Positions 9,376-19,025 of a DNA stretch of 64,000 bases are shown here, one piece after another (within the stretch, counting starts at the first letter, position 1; each line of letters starts with the position of its first letter). Under the pieces are notes generated by a model. It worked only from the letters and a program-made list of their open reading frames with translations. It made no database searches and was not told where the DNA came from. The DNA lies in the NCBI RefSeq assembly GCF_012926505.1, contig NZ_JABBNT010000003.1, positions 124,001 to 188,000 on the forward strand. Reading direction: 5' to 3'. The position numbers were made by a program, and so were the translations under genes. Source of the stretch: Pacificispira spongiicola (GTDB lineage: Bacteria > Pseudomonadota > Alphaproteobacteria > UBA8366 > Aestuariispiraceae).

Positions 9376-9399
9376 AAATATTTCAAGCTTAAAATATTT
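9376..9399. promoter_or_regulatory. 24-bp AT-rich palindrome, candidate operator
   Basis: Half-site AAATATTTCAAG meets CTTAAAATATTT; the two 12-mers are reverse complements at 11 of 12 positions, centred on AAGCTT. It lies in the 142-bp region between the divergent thioesterase-RidA unit and the ABC-2 permease pair. Long AT-rich palindromes centred on AAGCTT are typical of MarR-type repressor sites, but no repressor gene is adjacent. Confidence 0.6.
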
Positions 9400-9475
9400 T
9401 GACCTAAAGAGTTCATGATCCTATCTCACGCTTCGGACTTGCGAAACCAGCAAACCGATCTAGGTTAGCGGCACC

Positions 9476-10303
9476 ATGACAGACATTATTCGACATTCCC
9501 GACCCGGCGCGTCGCGGCTGGGGCCCCGTAGCTACGGCCGTGTCAACTGGATCGGCTGGCGCAGCTTGTATCTGAAGGAAGTCCGGCGTTTCCTGAACGT
9601 CGCGACACAGACCGTCGCCGCCCCGGTGGTGACCACGCTGTTGTTCCTGGCAATCTTCACCCTGGCCTTGGGCCATGCGGTGGAGGTGGTGCGCGGCGTT
9701 CCCTTCGCGGTCTTTCTGGCGCCGGGCCTGATCGTCATGGCGATGGCGCAGAACGCCTTTGCCAACACCTCGTCCTCGCTGGTGATCTCAAAGGTTCAGG
9801 GCAACATCGTCGATGTCCTGATGCCGCCGATCAATGCCTTGGAAATGGTCACGGCCTATGCCCTGGCCGGGGCGACGCGCGGTGTCGTCGTCGGCTTCAC
9901 GACCGGTCTGTGCATGTGGATTTTCGTGCCCTTTCAGATCAGCGACTGGGGATTGGTCCTGTTCCACGGCGTCTGCGCATCGATGATGTTGAGCCTGATC
10001 GGGATCATCGGCGGCATCTGGGCCGACAAGTTCGACCATATGGCGGCGATCACGAATTTCGTCATCACACCGTTCTCGTTCCTCAGCGGCACCTTCTATT
10101 CCATCGAACGCCTGCCGGAACCGTTCCATACCATCGCCTATTTCAATCCGTTCTTCTACATGATCGACGGTTTCCGGCACGGTGTCATCGGATCGGGTGA
10201 CGCGCCGTATTGGCTGGGCATCGTCGTGATGCTGGGCATCGATACGGTTTTAGGCCTGATCGCGTGGCGCATGGTCGCCAGCGGTTACAAGCTGAAGAAC
10301 TGA
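9476..10303 (+). CDS. ABC-2 type transporter permease
   Basis: A 275-residue membrane protein with six hydrophobic segments typical of ABC-2 (NodJ/KpsM/DrrB-like) exporters. Visible signatures are FLAPGLIVMAMAQNAFANTSSSLVISKVQGNIVDVLMPPINALEMV and the conserved FLSGTFYSIERLPEPFHTIAYFNPFFYMIDGFR block (residues about 202-234). It is 10 bp upstream of a second, homologous permease, so the pair probably forms a heterodimer. No ATP-binding gene is adjacent, and the exported substrate is unknown. The promoter region contains the 9376-9399 palindrome. Confidence 0.88.
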   Translation: MTDIIRHSRPGASRLGPRSYGRVNWIGWRSLYLKEVRRFLNVATQTVAAPVVTTLLFLAIFTLALGHAVEVVRGVPFAVFLAPGLIVMAMAQNAFANTSSSLVISKVQGNIVDVLMPPINALEMVTAYALAGATRGVVVGFTTGLCMWIFVPFQISDWGLVLFHGVCASMMLSLIGIIGGIWADKFDHMAAITNFVITPFSFLSGTFYSIERLPEPFHTIAYFNPFFYMIDGFRHGVIGSGDAPYWLGIVVMLGIDTVLGLIAWRMVASGYKLKN

Positions 10304-10313
10304 GCCGTCACGC

Positions 10314-11156
10314 ATGACCGACCGCGCAGCAGACGACCGGCCCCGCGCCTTCGCCACGAAAGGCGCACCGCAAATCCGGATTTTCCGGCTGGGCAACGTA
10401 TTGGGCATGATCAGTCTGATGCGGCGGGAGGCGTTGCGCGAATACCGCTGGTTCGGGATGGCGGTCGTCGGACCGGCGATCCAGGCGATTCTGTTCGCCG
10501 CCGTCTTCACCCTGGCGGCGGGCGATGCCCTGGCCCGCACGGGCGTGGATTTCATGGCCTTTATCGGTGCCGGGTTGGTGATCTCCGCGGTCATGCAGCG
10601 CGGGCTGGAAACCACCGGCTATTCCCTGATGTTCGACAAGCTGGAGAGCGACGGGTTGAACGATGTGTTGAGCGCCCCGCTGAACACCCTGGAAATTCTG
10701 ACCGCCTATCTGGTCAACGGAATCGTGGTCTCCCTGATTATCGGGATAGGTATCTGGCTTTGCCTGTTTCTATTCGGTCTGGGCCTGCCGCAGCATCCGC
10801 TCGCCACCCTGTTCTTCATGGCGCTGGCCGCCGGGATCTTTTCCCTGGGCGGGATCATCGGCGCCGTGTTTTCGGCGAAATGGGATTCCTTCGCCGGGAA
10901 GGAAACCTTCATCGTCGCGCCGGTCCTGTTTCTCAGCGGCACCTTCTTCCCGATCACCGCAGTGCCGGACGGCCTGTGGCGCACGATCTTTCAGGCCAAC
11001 CCGATCTACTATCTGGTCGATGGGTTCCGATGGGCGGCACTCGGCTATGGGGATACCGACCCTCTGACCAGCGCCGGTATCGGCCTTGTGGTTTTCGCCA
11101 TCGTGCTTGCCGTTGCCGCGCGGCTTCTGTCCACCGGGTACCGGATCAAGCCGTAA
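10314..11156 (+). CDS. ABC-2 type transporter permease (second subunit)
   Basis: A 280-residue paralogue of the preceding permease. It shares the same six-helix layout and the LSGTFFPITAVPDGLWRTIFQANPIYYLVDGFRW block near residues 208-241. The first 30 residues are hydrophilic and cytoplasmic. It starts 10 bp after the upstream permease and is followed by a hairpin at 11157-11177. Two different ABC-2 permeases imply a heterodimeric exporter needing an ATPase encoded elsewhere. Confidence 0.88.
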   Translation: MTDRAADDRPRAFATKGAPQIRIFRLGNVLGMISLMRREALREYRWFGMAVVGPAIQAILFAAVFTLAAGDALARTGVDFMAFIGAGLVISAVMQRGLETTGYSLMFDKLESDGLNDVLSAPLNTLEILTAYLVNGIVVSLIIGIGIWLCLFLFGLGLPQHPLATLFFMALAAGIFSLGGIIGAVFSAKWDSFAGKETFIVAPVLFLSGTFFPITAVPDGLWRTIFQANPIYYLVDGFRWAALGYGDTDPLTSAGIGLVVFAIVLAVAARLLSTGYRIKP

Positions 11157-11177
11157 CATCACATTCCTGTTGTGATG
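11157..11177. terminator. hairpin after the ABC-2 permease pair
   Basis: CATCACA (11157-11163) pairs with TGTGATG (11171-11177) immediately after the permease stop codon. There is no U-tract, so it may be a weak terminator, an RNA-stabilising hairpin or an operator for the downstream Gfa-like gene. Confidence 0.4.
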
Positions 11178-11234
11178 TCCCGTTTCGCCGGAGACTATAG
11201 GCGCGATGAAAATCACGCTCGCGGGAGTCCCAGC

Positions 11235-11729
11235 ATGTCCGTTAAAGCCGGTGAAATCCTGAAAGGCCGTTGTACCTGCGGCGCGGTGCAGTTCCGTCTG
11301 GAAGGCCCGCCGATGGTCGTGCATGCCTGTCACTGCACCTGGTGCCAGCGGGAAACGGGCACAGCCTTCGCCCATAACGCCATGATCGAAATGGAAAGGG
11401 TCTTCCTTGAACAGGGAGAGCCGGAGACCATCGACACACCATCCGCCAGCGGCAAGGGACAGAAAGTCGTGCGCTGCCCGCATTGCAAGGTCGCGGTATG
11501 GAGCCACTATCCGACGCTGGGCACCCATGCAGCCTTCGTGCGGGTCGGCACCCTGGAACAACCGGCGCGTCTGCCCCCCGATGCCCATATTTTCACGGAA
11601 TCCAAGGTACCCTGGCTGACCCTGCCGGAGGGGATTCCCGCCTTTCCGATCTATTACGACCGCGAAAGCTTCCTGTCCGCGGAAGTCCTAGCCCGGCAGA
11701 CGGCGGTTTGGCAGAAAGCCAACGGCTGA
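11235..11729 (+). CDS. GFA/CENP-V domain zinc protein (Gfa-like)
   Basis: A 164-residue soluble protein with the glutathione-dependent formaldehyde-activating (GFA) fold. It has CTCGAVQF (first Zn ligands), CHCTWCQRETGTAFAHN (second CxC..C set) and a late CPHCK pair. Many family members are not true formaldehyde-activating enzymes, so only the fold and zinc binding can be claimed. The ATG at 11235 is preferred over an in-frame start 21 codons upstream, which would overlap the hairpin at 11157-11177. It converges with the sulfotransferase, with 4 bp between stops. Confidence 0.83.
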   Translation: MSVKAGEILKGRCTCGAVQFRLEGPPMVVHACHCTWCQRETGTAFAHNAMIEMERVFLEQGEPETIDTPSASGKGQKVVRCPHCKVAVWSHYPTLGTHAAFVRVGTLEQPARLPPDAHIFTESKVPWLTLPEGIPAFPIYYDRESFLSAEVLARQTAVWQKANG

Positions 11730-11733
11730 CCGG

Positions 11734-12669
11734 TCACCGACGGGTACGGCCCTCGCGGGTGTAGCCCTGGGCCTCCATAACCTCCCCCGCAATGTCCCAG
11801 AACCGGGCTTCTTCCGCCGGGGTGAATTCGGTGCGCCATTGTCCGGCGGTGCCTTTCCGGAAGAAGGATCCGGGGTCGTCCTGGCCCGGTGCCCGACCGT
11901 CCGCCAGTGTCTCAAAGGACGATTCTTTCAGGCACGCCCATGCCACCGCCGGATCGGAATCGACGCCCAACCAGTCGAAAACCCCGGTCAGAATCGGCAG
12001 CGGATCATCCAGCATGTCTTCATAATGAATTTGCCGGATCGCCTCCGGCCGTTCGGCGCGAAAGGTGATGGCCGGGGTTTGGTGGCGCACCCAGATTTGT
12101 GCCATTTCCTCGATAAAGCTGCCCGGCGTCGGGTGTTGTTCCCGATAGGCATCCCCCCCGATGCGCAGATTGTGGTGCCAGGTCGACACCACGACATCCC
12201 GCCCGTCGCGCACGACATGAAGGAACGACGCTTCCGGTATGACCAGGGCGACTGTGCGAAGGGAGGCGATGGTAACCGGCGTCTTTTCCGCCACGACGCG
12301 GACCGTATCGTCCCCGGCGTAAACCGCCATGGTCCCCAACACCGTCTCGCGCAGCAGGTATTGGATATGCGCCAGTGAAATTGCCGGATAGGGCGGCAGT
12401 TTCGACGATTTCGCGGTCAGTTCCGTCTGATTGTGCGCATTGTGGCCATTGCACAGGGACTGAAGCGCACCGGCGAAAAGGTTGAAATAGTTCCCTTCCC
12501 CCCGGCAGGCGATTTCCGGATGCCGATCGAGCCAGAGCTGCGTCCAGGTCGTGCCCGATTTCACCGCGCCGGTCACGAACAAGATATTCTTGTCCGACAA
12601 GGCGCGGATCGATTTCGCGACACCTTGCCATGTCTCGGGATAGGTCAGCTCCGTCACGCGCCTCTTCAC
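11734..12669 (-). CDS. sulfotransferase family protein
   Basis: A PAPS-dependent sulfotransferase-fold protein of about 311 residues. The 5'-phosphosulfate loop FVTGAVKSGTTWTQLWL lies near the N-terminus, and the 3'-phosphate loop LHVVRDGRDVVVSTWHHNLR near the middle; both are the hallmark PAPS contacts. The C-terminal EFTPAEEARFWDIAGEVMEAQGY also fits the family. Starts are ambiguous: TTG 12702, GTG 12669 and GTG 12657 are all in frame and no ATG is available. GTG 12669 was chosen because a GAAGAGGGG stretch precedes it. It is divergent from glnD with well under 100 bp between them. The acceptor (lipid, glycan or small molecule) is unknown. Confidence 0.82.
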   Translation of the reverse strand: MKRRVTELTYPETWQGVAKSIRALSDKNILFVTGAVKSGTTWTQLWLDRHPEIACRGEGNYFNLFAGALQSLCNGHNAHNQTELTAKSSKLPPYPAISLAHIQYLLRETVLGTMAVYAGDDTVRVVAEKTPVTIASLRTVALVIPEASFLHVVRDGRDVVVSTWHHNLRIGGDAYREQHPTPGSFIEEMAQIWVRHQTPAITFRAERPEAIRQIHYEDMLDDPLPILTGVFDWLGVDSDPAVAWACLKESSFETLADGRAPGQDDPGSFFRKGTAGQWRTEFTPAEEARFWDIAGEVMEAQGYTREGRTRR

Positions 12670-12724
12670 ACCCCCCTCTTCACACCCCCTCGTCAAACCC
12701 AACCGACTCCACTAGGTTTAGGCC

Positions 12725-15574
12725 ATGTTGGATACGAACGTCAAAATTCGCGATCAGCGCAAAATCATCGACCGCCGCGCCATGCAGGAGGCGATGAGCC
12801 GCGCCGCCGCCGGAATCACCGATGAAAGCGAAATGCGAATGGCATGGCTGTCGGTCTTGAAACCGGCGCTGGCCCAAGGGCGCGAAGAAATCCGCAGCCG
12901 CTTCTTCGAAGACCATGACGGCGCAACCTGCGTGCGCGCCTATTGTTTTCTGATCGATCAGATGCTGCGCGTCCTCTACGACGCGGTGGTGCAACATCTG
13001 TATCCCGCGCCGAACCCGACCGATGCCGAAAAGATCGCCATCGTCGCCGTCGGCGGTTACGGGCGCGGGGAACTGGCGCCGCAATCCGATATCGACCTTC
13101 TGTTCCTGCATCATCGCAAACCCGCCGCCCGCGTCGATCAGATCGTGGAAACGATCCTGTACATGCTGTGGGATATCGGGTTGAAGGTCGGGCATTCGAC
13201 ACGGTCCGTGGACGAATGCCTGCGTCAGGCGAAGGCCGATTGGACCATCTGCACCGCGCTGTTGGAAACCCGCTTCATTTGGGGCGAGAAGTCCCTGTTC
13301 AGCGATCTGCGCATCCGCTTCCGCAAGCATATCGTGGAAGGCCGGGAAATGGACTTCCTGGAAGCGAAGATGAGCGAACGGAACGAGCGGCACGAGCGCA
13401 TGGGCGACAGCCGCTATGTGCTGGAACCGAATATCAAGGACGGCAAGGGCGGCCTGCGCGATCTGCATACGCTCTATTGGACATCGAAATTCATCTACAA
13501 TGTCGAGGACATCGCGCAACTGACCGGCGAAGGCGTGCTGACCCAGCGGGAAGTGGACCTGTTCACCAAGGCGCAATCCTTCCTGTGGGCCGTGCGCTGC
13601 CACCTGCATTATCTGGTTGGGCGCGCCGAAGAGCGCCTGACCTTCGACGTGCAGCCGGAACTGGCCAGCCGCATGGCCTATACCGATCGTCCGAGCAGCA
13701 GCGGCGTCGAACGCTTCATGCGCCACTATTTCCTGGTGGCGAAGGATGTCGGGGACCTGACCCGAATCTTCCTGGCCGCGTTCGAGGCCGCGCAGAAACG
13801 GACCGGCCTGTCGCGTCTGACCAATAAGGTTTTCCGGAAGGAAATCGACGGGTTCCAGATGGACGGTCAGCGCCTGACGGTGGAGGACAGGAAGCGGTTC
13901 CGCAACGAACCGCTGGACATGCTGCGCCTGTTTCGGACGGCGAACCGCAACGGCCTTGAAATTCACCCGGACGCCTTGACGGCCTTGTCCCGGTCCTTGT
14001 CTAAAATCTCCCCCGCGATCCGGAACGACCCGGAAGCGAACCGGATTTTCATGGATATCCTGTGTGCCGAACAGGACCCCGACAAAACCCTGCGCCAGAT
14101 GAACGAATGTGGGTTGCTGGGCAAGTTCGTGCCGGATTTCGGGCGCGTCGTGGCGCAGATGCAATACGACATGTATCATGTCTACACGACGGACGAGCAT
14201 ACGATCCGCGCCATCGGCATCCTGAACCGGATCGAACGCGGACTGCTGAACGACGATCACCCGGTCGCCGCGAAGGTGATGCAGCAAATCCAGTCCCGAA
14301 ACGTCCTCTATGTCGCGGTGCTGCTGCACGATATCGCCAAGGGACGCGGCGGGGACCATTCCGAATTGGGGGCGAAGGTCGCCCGCACGCTGTGCCCGCG
14401 GTTCGGCATGTCGGAGGCGGAGACCGAGACTGTCGCCTGGCTGGTCCTGCATCACCTGTCCATGTCCAAGACCGCGACCAAGCGAGACCTGGAAGACCCG
14501 AAGACGCTGAAGGATTTCGTCGATCTGGTGCAGTCGCCGGAACGCCTGCGCCTGCTTTTGTGCCTGACCGTCGTCGATATCAAGGCCGTGGGGCCGAATG
14601 TCTGGAATAATTGGAAGGCGACCCTGCTGCGCGAATTGCATGCCCGCGCCGAGGAAGTCATGTCCGGCGTTTCCGCGTCCGAAGGGCGCGGCCAACGGGC
14701 CGCCGCCGCAAAGGCGCGCCTCGCCAAGCGGCTGGAGGAAGCGGGCTGGTCCGAAGACGACATTACCCGGCACCTGGACCGCGCGGGCAAGGGGTATTAC
14801 CTGTCGCTGGACATCGACACGCTGGTCCATCACGCCTGGATCATCCGGTCGGCACAGTCGGATCGCGACGACCTGACCCTGGAAACCCGTGTCGATGCCG
14901 GTAAGTCGGTGACGGAACTGTCGGTCTATTGCACCGATCATCCGGGGTTGATCGCGCGCCTGTCCGGGGCCATTGCGCTGGCCGGGGCGAATGTCGTCGA
15001 TGCGAAGATTTCGACCCTGAAGGACGGGATGGCGTTGGATACGTTCCTGCTGCAGGACGAAGACGGCGGTGCGTTTTCCCGCCCCAACCAACTGGCCCGG
15101 CTGTCCGCCATGATCCGACAATCGCTGTCGGGTGAAATCAAACCGATGGAGGAACTGGCGAAGCGGGCGAAGACGGCGCTGCCGTCGCGCACCAATGTCT
15201 TCACCGTGCCGCCGCGCGTCCTGATCGATAACAAGGCGTCCACCAACTACACGGTGATCGAGGTCAACGGCCGCGATCGTCCGGGCCTGCTGTATCGCCT
15301 GACCGCCGCCTTGACCGAACACCGCCTGCAGATCGCCATTGCAAAGATTTCGACCTATGGCGAACAGGTGGTCGACGTGTTCTATGTGAAGGACACGTTC
15401 GGCATGAAGATCGACCATGCCGGCAAGCTGGAACAGGTCCGGGAGGCCTTGCGCCTCGCCCTGATCGAAGGCGAGAGACAGACTGCCCCGCCATCGACGG
15501 CGCTGGCCAAGAAGACCGCCGCGAAATCCCGCGCGAAACGAGTTGAATCTCGCGGGACAGAAGCGGCGGAATAA
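12725..15574 (+). CDS. glnD: bifunctional [protein-PII] uridylyltransferase / uridylyl-removing enzyme GlnD
   Basis: A 949-residue nitrogen sensor that uridylylates PII when glutamine is low and de-uridylylates it when glutamine is high. It has a nucleotidyltransferase domain with VGGYGRGELAPQSDIDLLFL (about residues 108-127), a GlnE-like linker, an HD domain with LLHDIAKGRGGDHSELG (about 532-548), and two C-terminal ACT domains starting near residues 731 (ELSVYCTDHPGLIARLSG) and 843 (TVIEVNGRDRPGLLYRLTA). The length is normal for alphaproteobacteria. A Lys/Ser-rich tail ends the protein. The stop lies 7 bp from the convergent pyc stop. In many relatives glnD is next to murJ and trpS; here they are about 10 kb away on the other strand. 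Confidence 0.96.
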   Translation: MLDTNVKIRDQRKIIDRRAMQEAMSRAAAGITDESEMRMAWLSVLKPALAQGREEIRSRFFEDHDGATCVRAYCFLIDQMLRVLYDAVVQHLYPAPNPTDAEKIAIVAVGGYGRGELAPQSDIDLLFLHHRKPAARVDQIVETILYMLWDIGLKVGHSTRSVDECLRQAKADWTICTALLETRFIWGEKSLFSDLRIRFRKHIVEGREMDFLEAKMSERNERHERMGDSRYVLEPNIKDGKGGLRDLHTLYWTSKFIYNVEDIAQLTGEGVLTQREVDLFTKAQSFLWAVRCHLHYLVGRAEERLTFDVQPELASRMAYTDRPSSSGVERFMRHYFLVAKDVGDLTRIFLAAFEAAQKRTGLSRLTNKVFRKEIDGFQMDGQRLTVEDRKRFRNEPLDMLRLFRTANRNGLEIHPDALTALSRSLSKISPAIRNDPEANRIFMDILCAEQDPDKTLRQMNECGLLGKFVPDFGRVVAQMQYDMYHVYTTDEHTIRAIGILNRIERGLLNDDHPVAAKVMQQIQSRNVLYVAVLLHDIAKGRGGDHSELGAKVARTLCPRFGMSEAETETVAWLVLHHLSMSKTATKRDLEDPKTLKDFVDLVQSPERLRLLLCLTVVDIKAVGPNVWNNWKATLLRELHARAEEVMSGVSASEGRGQRAAAAKARLAKRLEEAGWSEDDITRHLDRAGKGYYLSLDIDTLVHHAWIIRSAQSDRDDLTLETRVDAGKSVTELSVYCTDHPGLIARLSGAIALAGANVVDAKISTLKDGMALDTFLLQDEDGGAFSRPNQLARLSAMIRQSLSGEIKPMEELAKRAKTALPSRTNVFTVPPRVLIDNKASTNYTVIEVNGRDRPGLLYRLTAALTEHRLQIAIAKISTYGEQVVDVFYVKDTFGMKIDHAGKLEQVREALRLALIEGERQTAPPSTALAKKTAAKSRAKRVESRGTEAAE

Positions 15575-15581
15575 GGGCGCC

Positions 15582-18500
15582 CTATTCCACCACGGCCAGC
15601 AAATCCTTCGCGTCGACCTGGGTGCCCGCCTTCACCGGCAGGCGTTTGACCGTGCCAGCCTTCGGGGCGGCGATGGTGGTTTCCATCTTCATCGCCTCCA
15701 GCGTCATCAGGACGTCGCCCGCCTGAACCGCCTGCCCGTCCTGGACCGCGATGGTCGACACCATGCCCGGCATCGGCGCAGGCACATGATCGGCATTGCC
15801 GGGATCGGCCTTTTCGTTCGCCGGTGCGGACGGGGCGACGGCCTTGTCCGCGACGCGGATGACGCGCGGCTGGCCGTTCAGGTCGAAAAAGACTTCCCGT
15901 TCGCCTTTCTCATCCGCCTCGCCGACCGTCATCATGCGGATCGCCAGGGTCTTGCCCCGGTCGATATCCACCGCGATCTCCTCCCCCGGTTTCATACCGT
16001 AAAAGAAGACCGGCGTCGGCAAGACGTCCAGCCGCCCGTAATCGCGCCGAAAGGCCGCGAAATCCGAAAAGACCTTCGGATACATGATGTGGGAGGCCAA
16101 TTCGAAATCGCCGACATGGCGCTGCGCCGCCTTTTGCGCCTTCGCCCGTTCTTCGGCGAAATCGACCGGCGCCAGATGCTTTCCGGGCCGATCGAGGATC
16201 GGGGCCTCTCCCTTCAACGCCTTCTTCTGGATATCCGCGGGCCAACCGCCCGGCGGCTGCCCCAGATCGCCGCGCAGCATGGCGACGACCGAATCCGGGA
16301 AGGCGATATCCGTATTCGGGTCCGACACGGCCTCCGGCGTAATCCCGCTGGACACCATGTAGAGCGCCATATCGCCGACGACTTTCGACGACGGCGTCAC
16401 CTTGACGATATCGCCGAACAGTTTGTTCACCTCCGCATACATGCGGGCGACTTCGTGCCAGCGTTCGGCCAGTCCCAACGCGCGGGCCTGTTCCTTCAGG
16501 TTGGTGAACTGCCCGCCCGGCATTTCGTGCAGATAGACCTCCGACGCCCCGGCGCGCAGATCCGGTTCGAAGGCCGTATAGTGAACGCGCACCGCCTCCC
16601 AATAATCCGAGAAACTGCGGATCGTCGCCGGGTCCAGACCGGTGGGGCGATCGCCGTCGTTCAGGGCGGTGACGATGGAACCCAGATTAGGCTGCGACGT
16701 CAGGCCGGAGAAACTGTCCATCGCCGCATCGACCGCATCCGCCCCGGCCTCGCAGGCCGCCAACACGGTGGCCGCCGCGATGCCCGACGTGTCGTGGGTG
16801 TGGTAATGGATCGGCAGGCCGGTTTCGTCCTTCAACGCCTTCACCAGGACCCGGATTTGCGCCGGGCGGCACAGGCCCGCCATGTCCTTGATGCCCAGGA
16901 TATGGGCGCCGTGGGATTTCAGTTCCCGGCCCAATGCGACGTAATAGTCCAAATCGTATTTCGGTCGGTCCTTGTCGAACAGATCGCCGGTATAGCAGAT
17001 CGCCGCCTCGCAAAGGCGGTCGGTCTTCAAGACCGCGTCCATCGCGACCTTCATATTGTCGGCCCAGTTCAAACTGTCGAAGACTCGGAAGACATCCATT
17101 CCCGCATCCGCCGCCTTTTCCACGAAATACTGGACGGCATTGTCCGGATAGTTCGTATAGCCGACGGCGTTGGACGCCCGCAGCAACATCTGCAACAGGA
17201 TGTTCGGCACCTTTTCCCGCAGGTCGATCAGACGGTCCCACGGGTCTTCCTTCAGGAACCGCATGGCGACGTCGAAGGTCGCGCCACCCCAGCATTCCAG
17301 GGAGAACAATTGCGGCAGGCGCTGGGAATAGGCTTCCGCCACCGTCACCATGTCGTGGGTGCGCATGCGCGTCGCCAGCAGCGACTGATGCCCGTCGCGC
17401 ATGGTCGTATCCGTGATCAGGACACGCTTCTGCGCCAGCATCCAGTCACGGAAGCCTTCCGGCCCCTTTTCGTCCAGGATCTGCTTCGTCCCCGGCTCCG
17501 GGTCGGCATGCAGCGTCATCGGGACGACCGGCTTATGCGCATGGGCAGGCGGTTTCGGTCGGCCCGCGACTTCCGGGTTCCCGTTGACCGTCACGTCGGC
17601 GATGAAGCGCAACAGCCGCGTCGCCCGGTCCCGCCGCTTCGGGAAATGAAACAGGGAGGGCGTCGTGTCGATGAAACGGGTGGTGATATCGCCCGTGACG
17701 AAGTCCGGATTGTTGATGACATTTTCCAAGAAGGCCAGATTCGTCGCCACGCCGCGGATGCGGAATTCCTTCAACGCCCGGTCCATGCGGCGCACGGCTT
17801 CTTCCGGTGTCGCGGCGCGGGCCGTCACCTTTTCCAGCAAACTGTCGTAATAGCGGGTGATCACCGCCCCGGAATAGGCCGTCCCGCCGTCCAGGCGGAT
17901 GCCGAACCCGGTCGCGCCGCGATAGGCGGTGATCCGCCCATAGTCGGGGGTGAAGTTGTTTTCCGGGTCTTCCGTCGTCACCCGGCATTGCAGGGCATGG
18001 CCGGTCAGGCGGATGTCTTCCTGTTTCGGTACCCCTGTTTCGCCCGGCACGCCGATACGACCGCCTTGCGCGATATGAATCTGCGCCTTCACGATGTCGA
18101 TGCCGGTCACTTCCTCCGTCACCGTGTGTTCGACCTGAACGCGGGGATTGACCTCGATGAAATAGAAGTCGCCGGTATCGGCATCCATCAGGAATTCAAC
18201 CGTGCCCGCCCCGACATATCCGGCCTCCCGGCAGAGTTTCAGCGCGGACTCACAAACGGACAGGCGGCGCGTCTCGTTCAGGTAAGGGGCGGGGGCGCGC
18301 TCCACCACCTTCTGGTTGCGCCGCTGAACGGAGCAATCGCGTTCGAACAGGTGGACGATATTGCCGTGACTGTCGCCCAATATCTGCACTTCCACATGGC
18401 GCGCGCGCTGGACGAGTTTTTCCAGATAGACCTCGCCATTGCCGAAGGCGGCTTCCGCCTCGCGCCGTCCGGCATTGACCTGTTCCGCCAATTTGGAGGC

Positions 18501-19025
18501 ATCCTCGATCACGCGCATGCCGCGCCCACCGCCGCCCCAACTGGCCTTCAGCATGACGGGGTAGCCGATGCCGTCCGCCAGCCTGCGGCATTCGTCCATA
18601 TCGGTCGGCAAGGGGCCGGTCGCGGGCATGACCGGCACCCCGGCCTTCACCGCCATTTCGCGGGCCGACACCTTGTTGCCCAGGGCGCGCATGACCGACG
18701 GCGGCGGGCCGATGAAGGTGATCCCCGCCTTGGCGCAGGCTTCCGCGAAATCGGGGTTTTCGGACAGGAAGCCATAGCCCGGATGGATCAGGGTCGCGCC
18801 CGCCTTCTTAGCGGCACGGATGACCTCGTCGATATTCAGATAGGCCTTAACCGGCCCGTTGCCTTCCCCGATGCGATAGCTTTCGTCGGCCTTGAAGCGG
18901 TGCAGGGACAGTTTGTCCTCCTCCGCATAGACGGCGACGGTGCCGATGCCGAGTTCGGTCGCCGCGCGCATGACGCGGATGGCGATTTCGCTTCGGTTCG
19001 CGACCAACAGTTTCGTTTGTGACAT
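15582..19025 (-). CDS. pyc: pyruvate carboxylase
   Basis: A 1147-residue single-chain biotin enzyme making oxaloacetate from pyruvate, bicarbonate and ATP. The biotin carboxylase domain (residues 1 to about 455) opens with LLVANRSEIAIRVMRAA and contains the ATP-grasp loop KASWGGGGRGMRV. The carboxyltransferase TIM barrel begins near residue 528 with TDTTMRDGHQSLLATRMRT. The biotin carrier domain ends the protein with EAMKMET; the lysine near residue 1112 is biotinylated. Length and order match alpha4-type Pyc. The ATG at 19025 is the family start (MSQTKLLVANR). The long antisense open frame opposite it is a shadow. Together with pckA it serves the PEP/pyruvate/oxaloacetate node. Confidence 0.97.
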   Translation of the reverse strand: MSQTKLLVANRSEIAIRVMRAATELGIGTVAVYAEEDKLSLHRFKADESYRIGEGNGPVKAYLNIDEVIRAAKKAGATLIHPGYGFLSENPDFAEACAKAGITFIGPPPSVMRALGNKVSAREMAVKAGVPVMPATGPLPTDMDECRRLADGIGYPVMLKASWGGGGRGMRVIEDASKLAEQVNAGRREAEAAFGNGEVYLEKLVQRARHVEVQILGDSHGNIVHLFERDCSVQRRNQKVVERAPAPYLNETRRLSVCESALKLCREAGYVGAGTVEFLMDADTGDFYFIEVNPRVQVEHTVTEEVTGIDIVKAQIHIAQGGRIGVPGETGVPKQEDIRLTGHALQCRVTTEDPENNFTPDYGRITAYRGATGFGIRLDGGTAYSGAVITRYYDSLLEKVTARAATPEEAVRRMDRALKEFRIRGVATNLAFLENVINNPDFVTGDITTRFIDTTPSLFHFPKRRDRATRLLRFIADVTVNGNPEVAGRPKPPAHAHKPVVPMTLHADPEPGTKQILDEKGPEGFRDWMLAQKRVLITDTTMRDGHQSLLATRMRTHDMVTVAEAYSQRLPQLFSLECWGGATFDVAMRFLKEDPWDRLIDLREKVPNILLQMLLRASNAVGYTNYPDNAVQYFVEKAADAGMDVFRVFDSLNWADNMKVAMDAVLKTDRLCEAAICYTGDLFDKDRPKYDLDYYVALGRELKSHGAHILGIKDMAGLCRPAQIRVLVKALKDETGLPIHYHTHDTSGIAAATVLAACEAGADAVDAAMDSFSGLTSQPNLGSIVTALNDGDRPTGLDPATIRSFSDYWEAVRVHYTAFEPDLRAGASEVYLHEMPGGQFTNLKEQARALGLAERWHEVARMYAEVNKLFGDIVKVTPSSKVVGDMALYMVSSGITPEAVSDPNTDIAFPDSVVAMLRGDLGQPPGGWPADIQKKALKGEAPILDRPGKHLAPVDFAEERAKAQKAAQRHVGDFELASHIMYPKVFSDFAAFRRDYGRLDVLPTPVFFYGMKPGEEIAVDIDRGKTLAIRMMTVGEADEKGEREVFFDLNGQPRVIRVADKAVAPSAPANEKADPGNADHVPAPMPGMVSTIAVQDGQAVQAGDVLMTLEAMKMETTIAAPKAGTVKRLPVKAGTQVDAKDLLAVVE

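Noticed and set aside
12680-15418. 912-residue - strand open frame opposite glnD
   Set aside because: Shadow of glnD; high-GC codon bias produces long antisense frames.
15543-19022. 1159-residue + strand open frame opposite pyc
   Set aside because: Reverse-complement shadow of pyruvate carboxylase; low-complexity Arg/His-rich translation with no domain.
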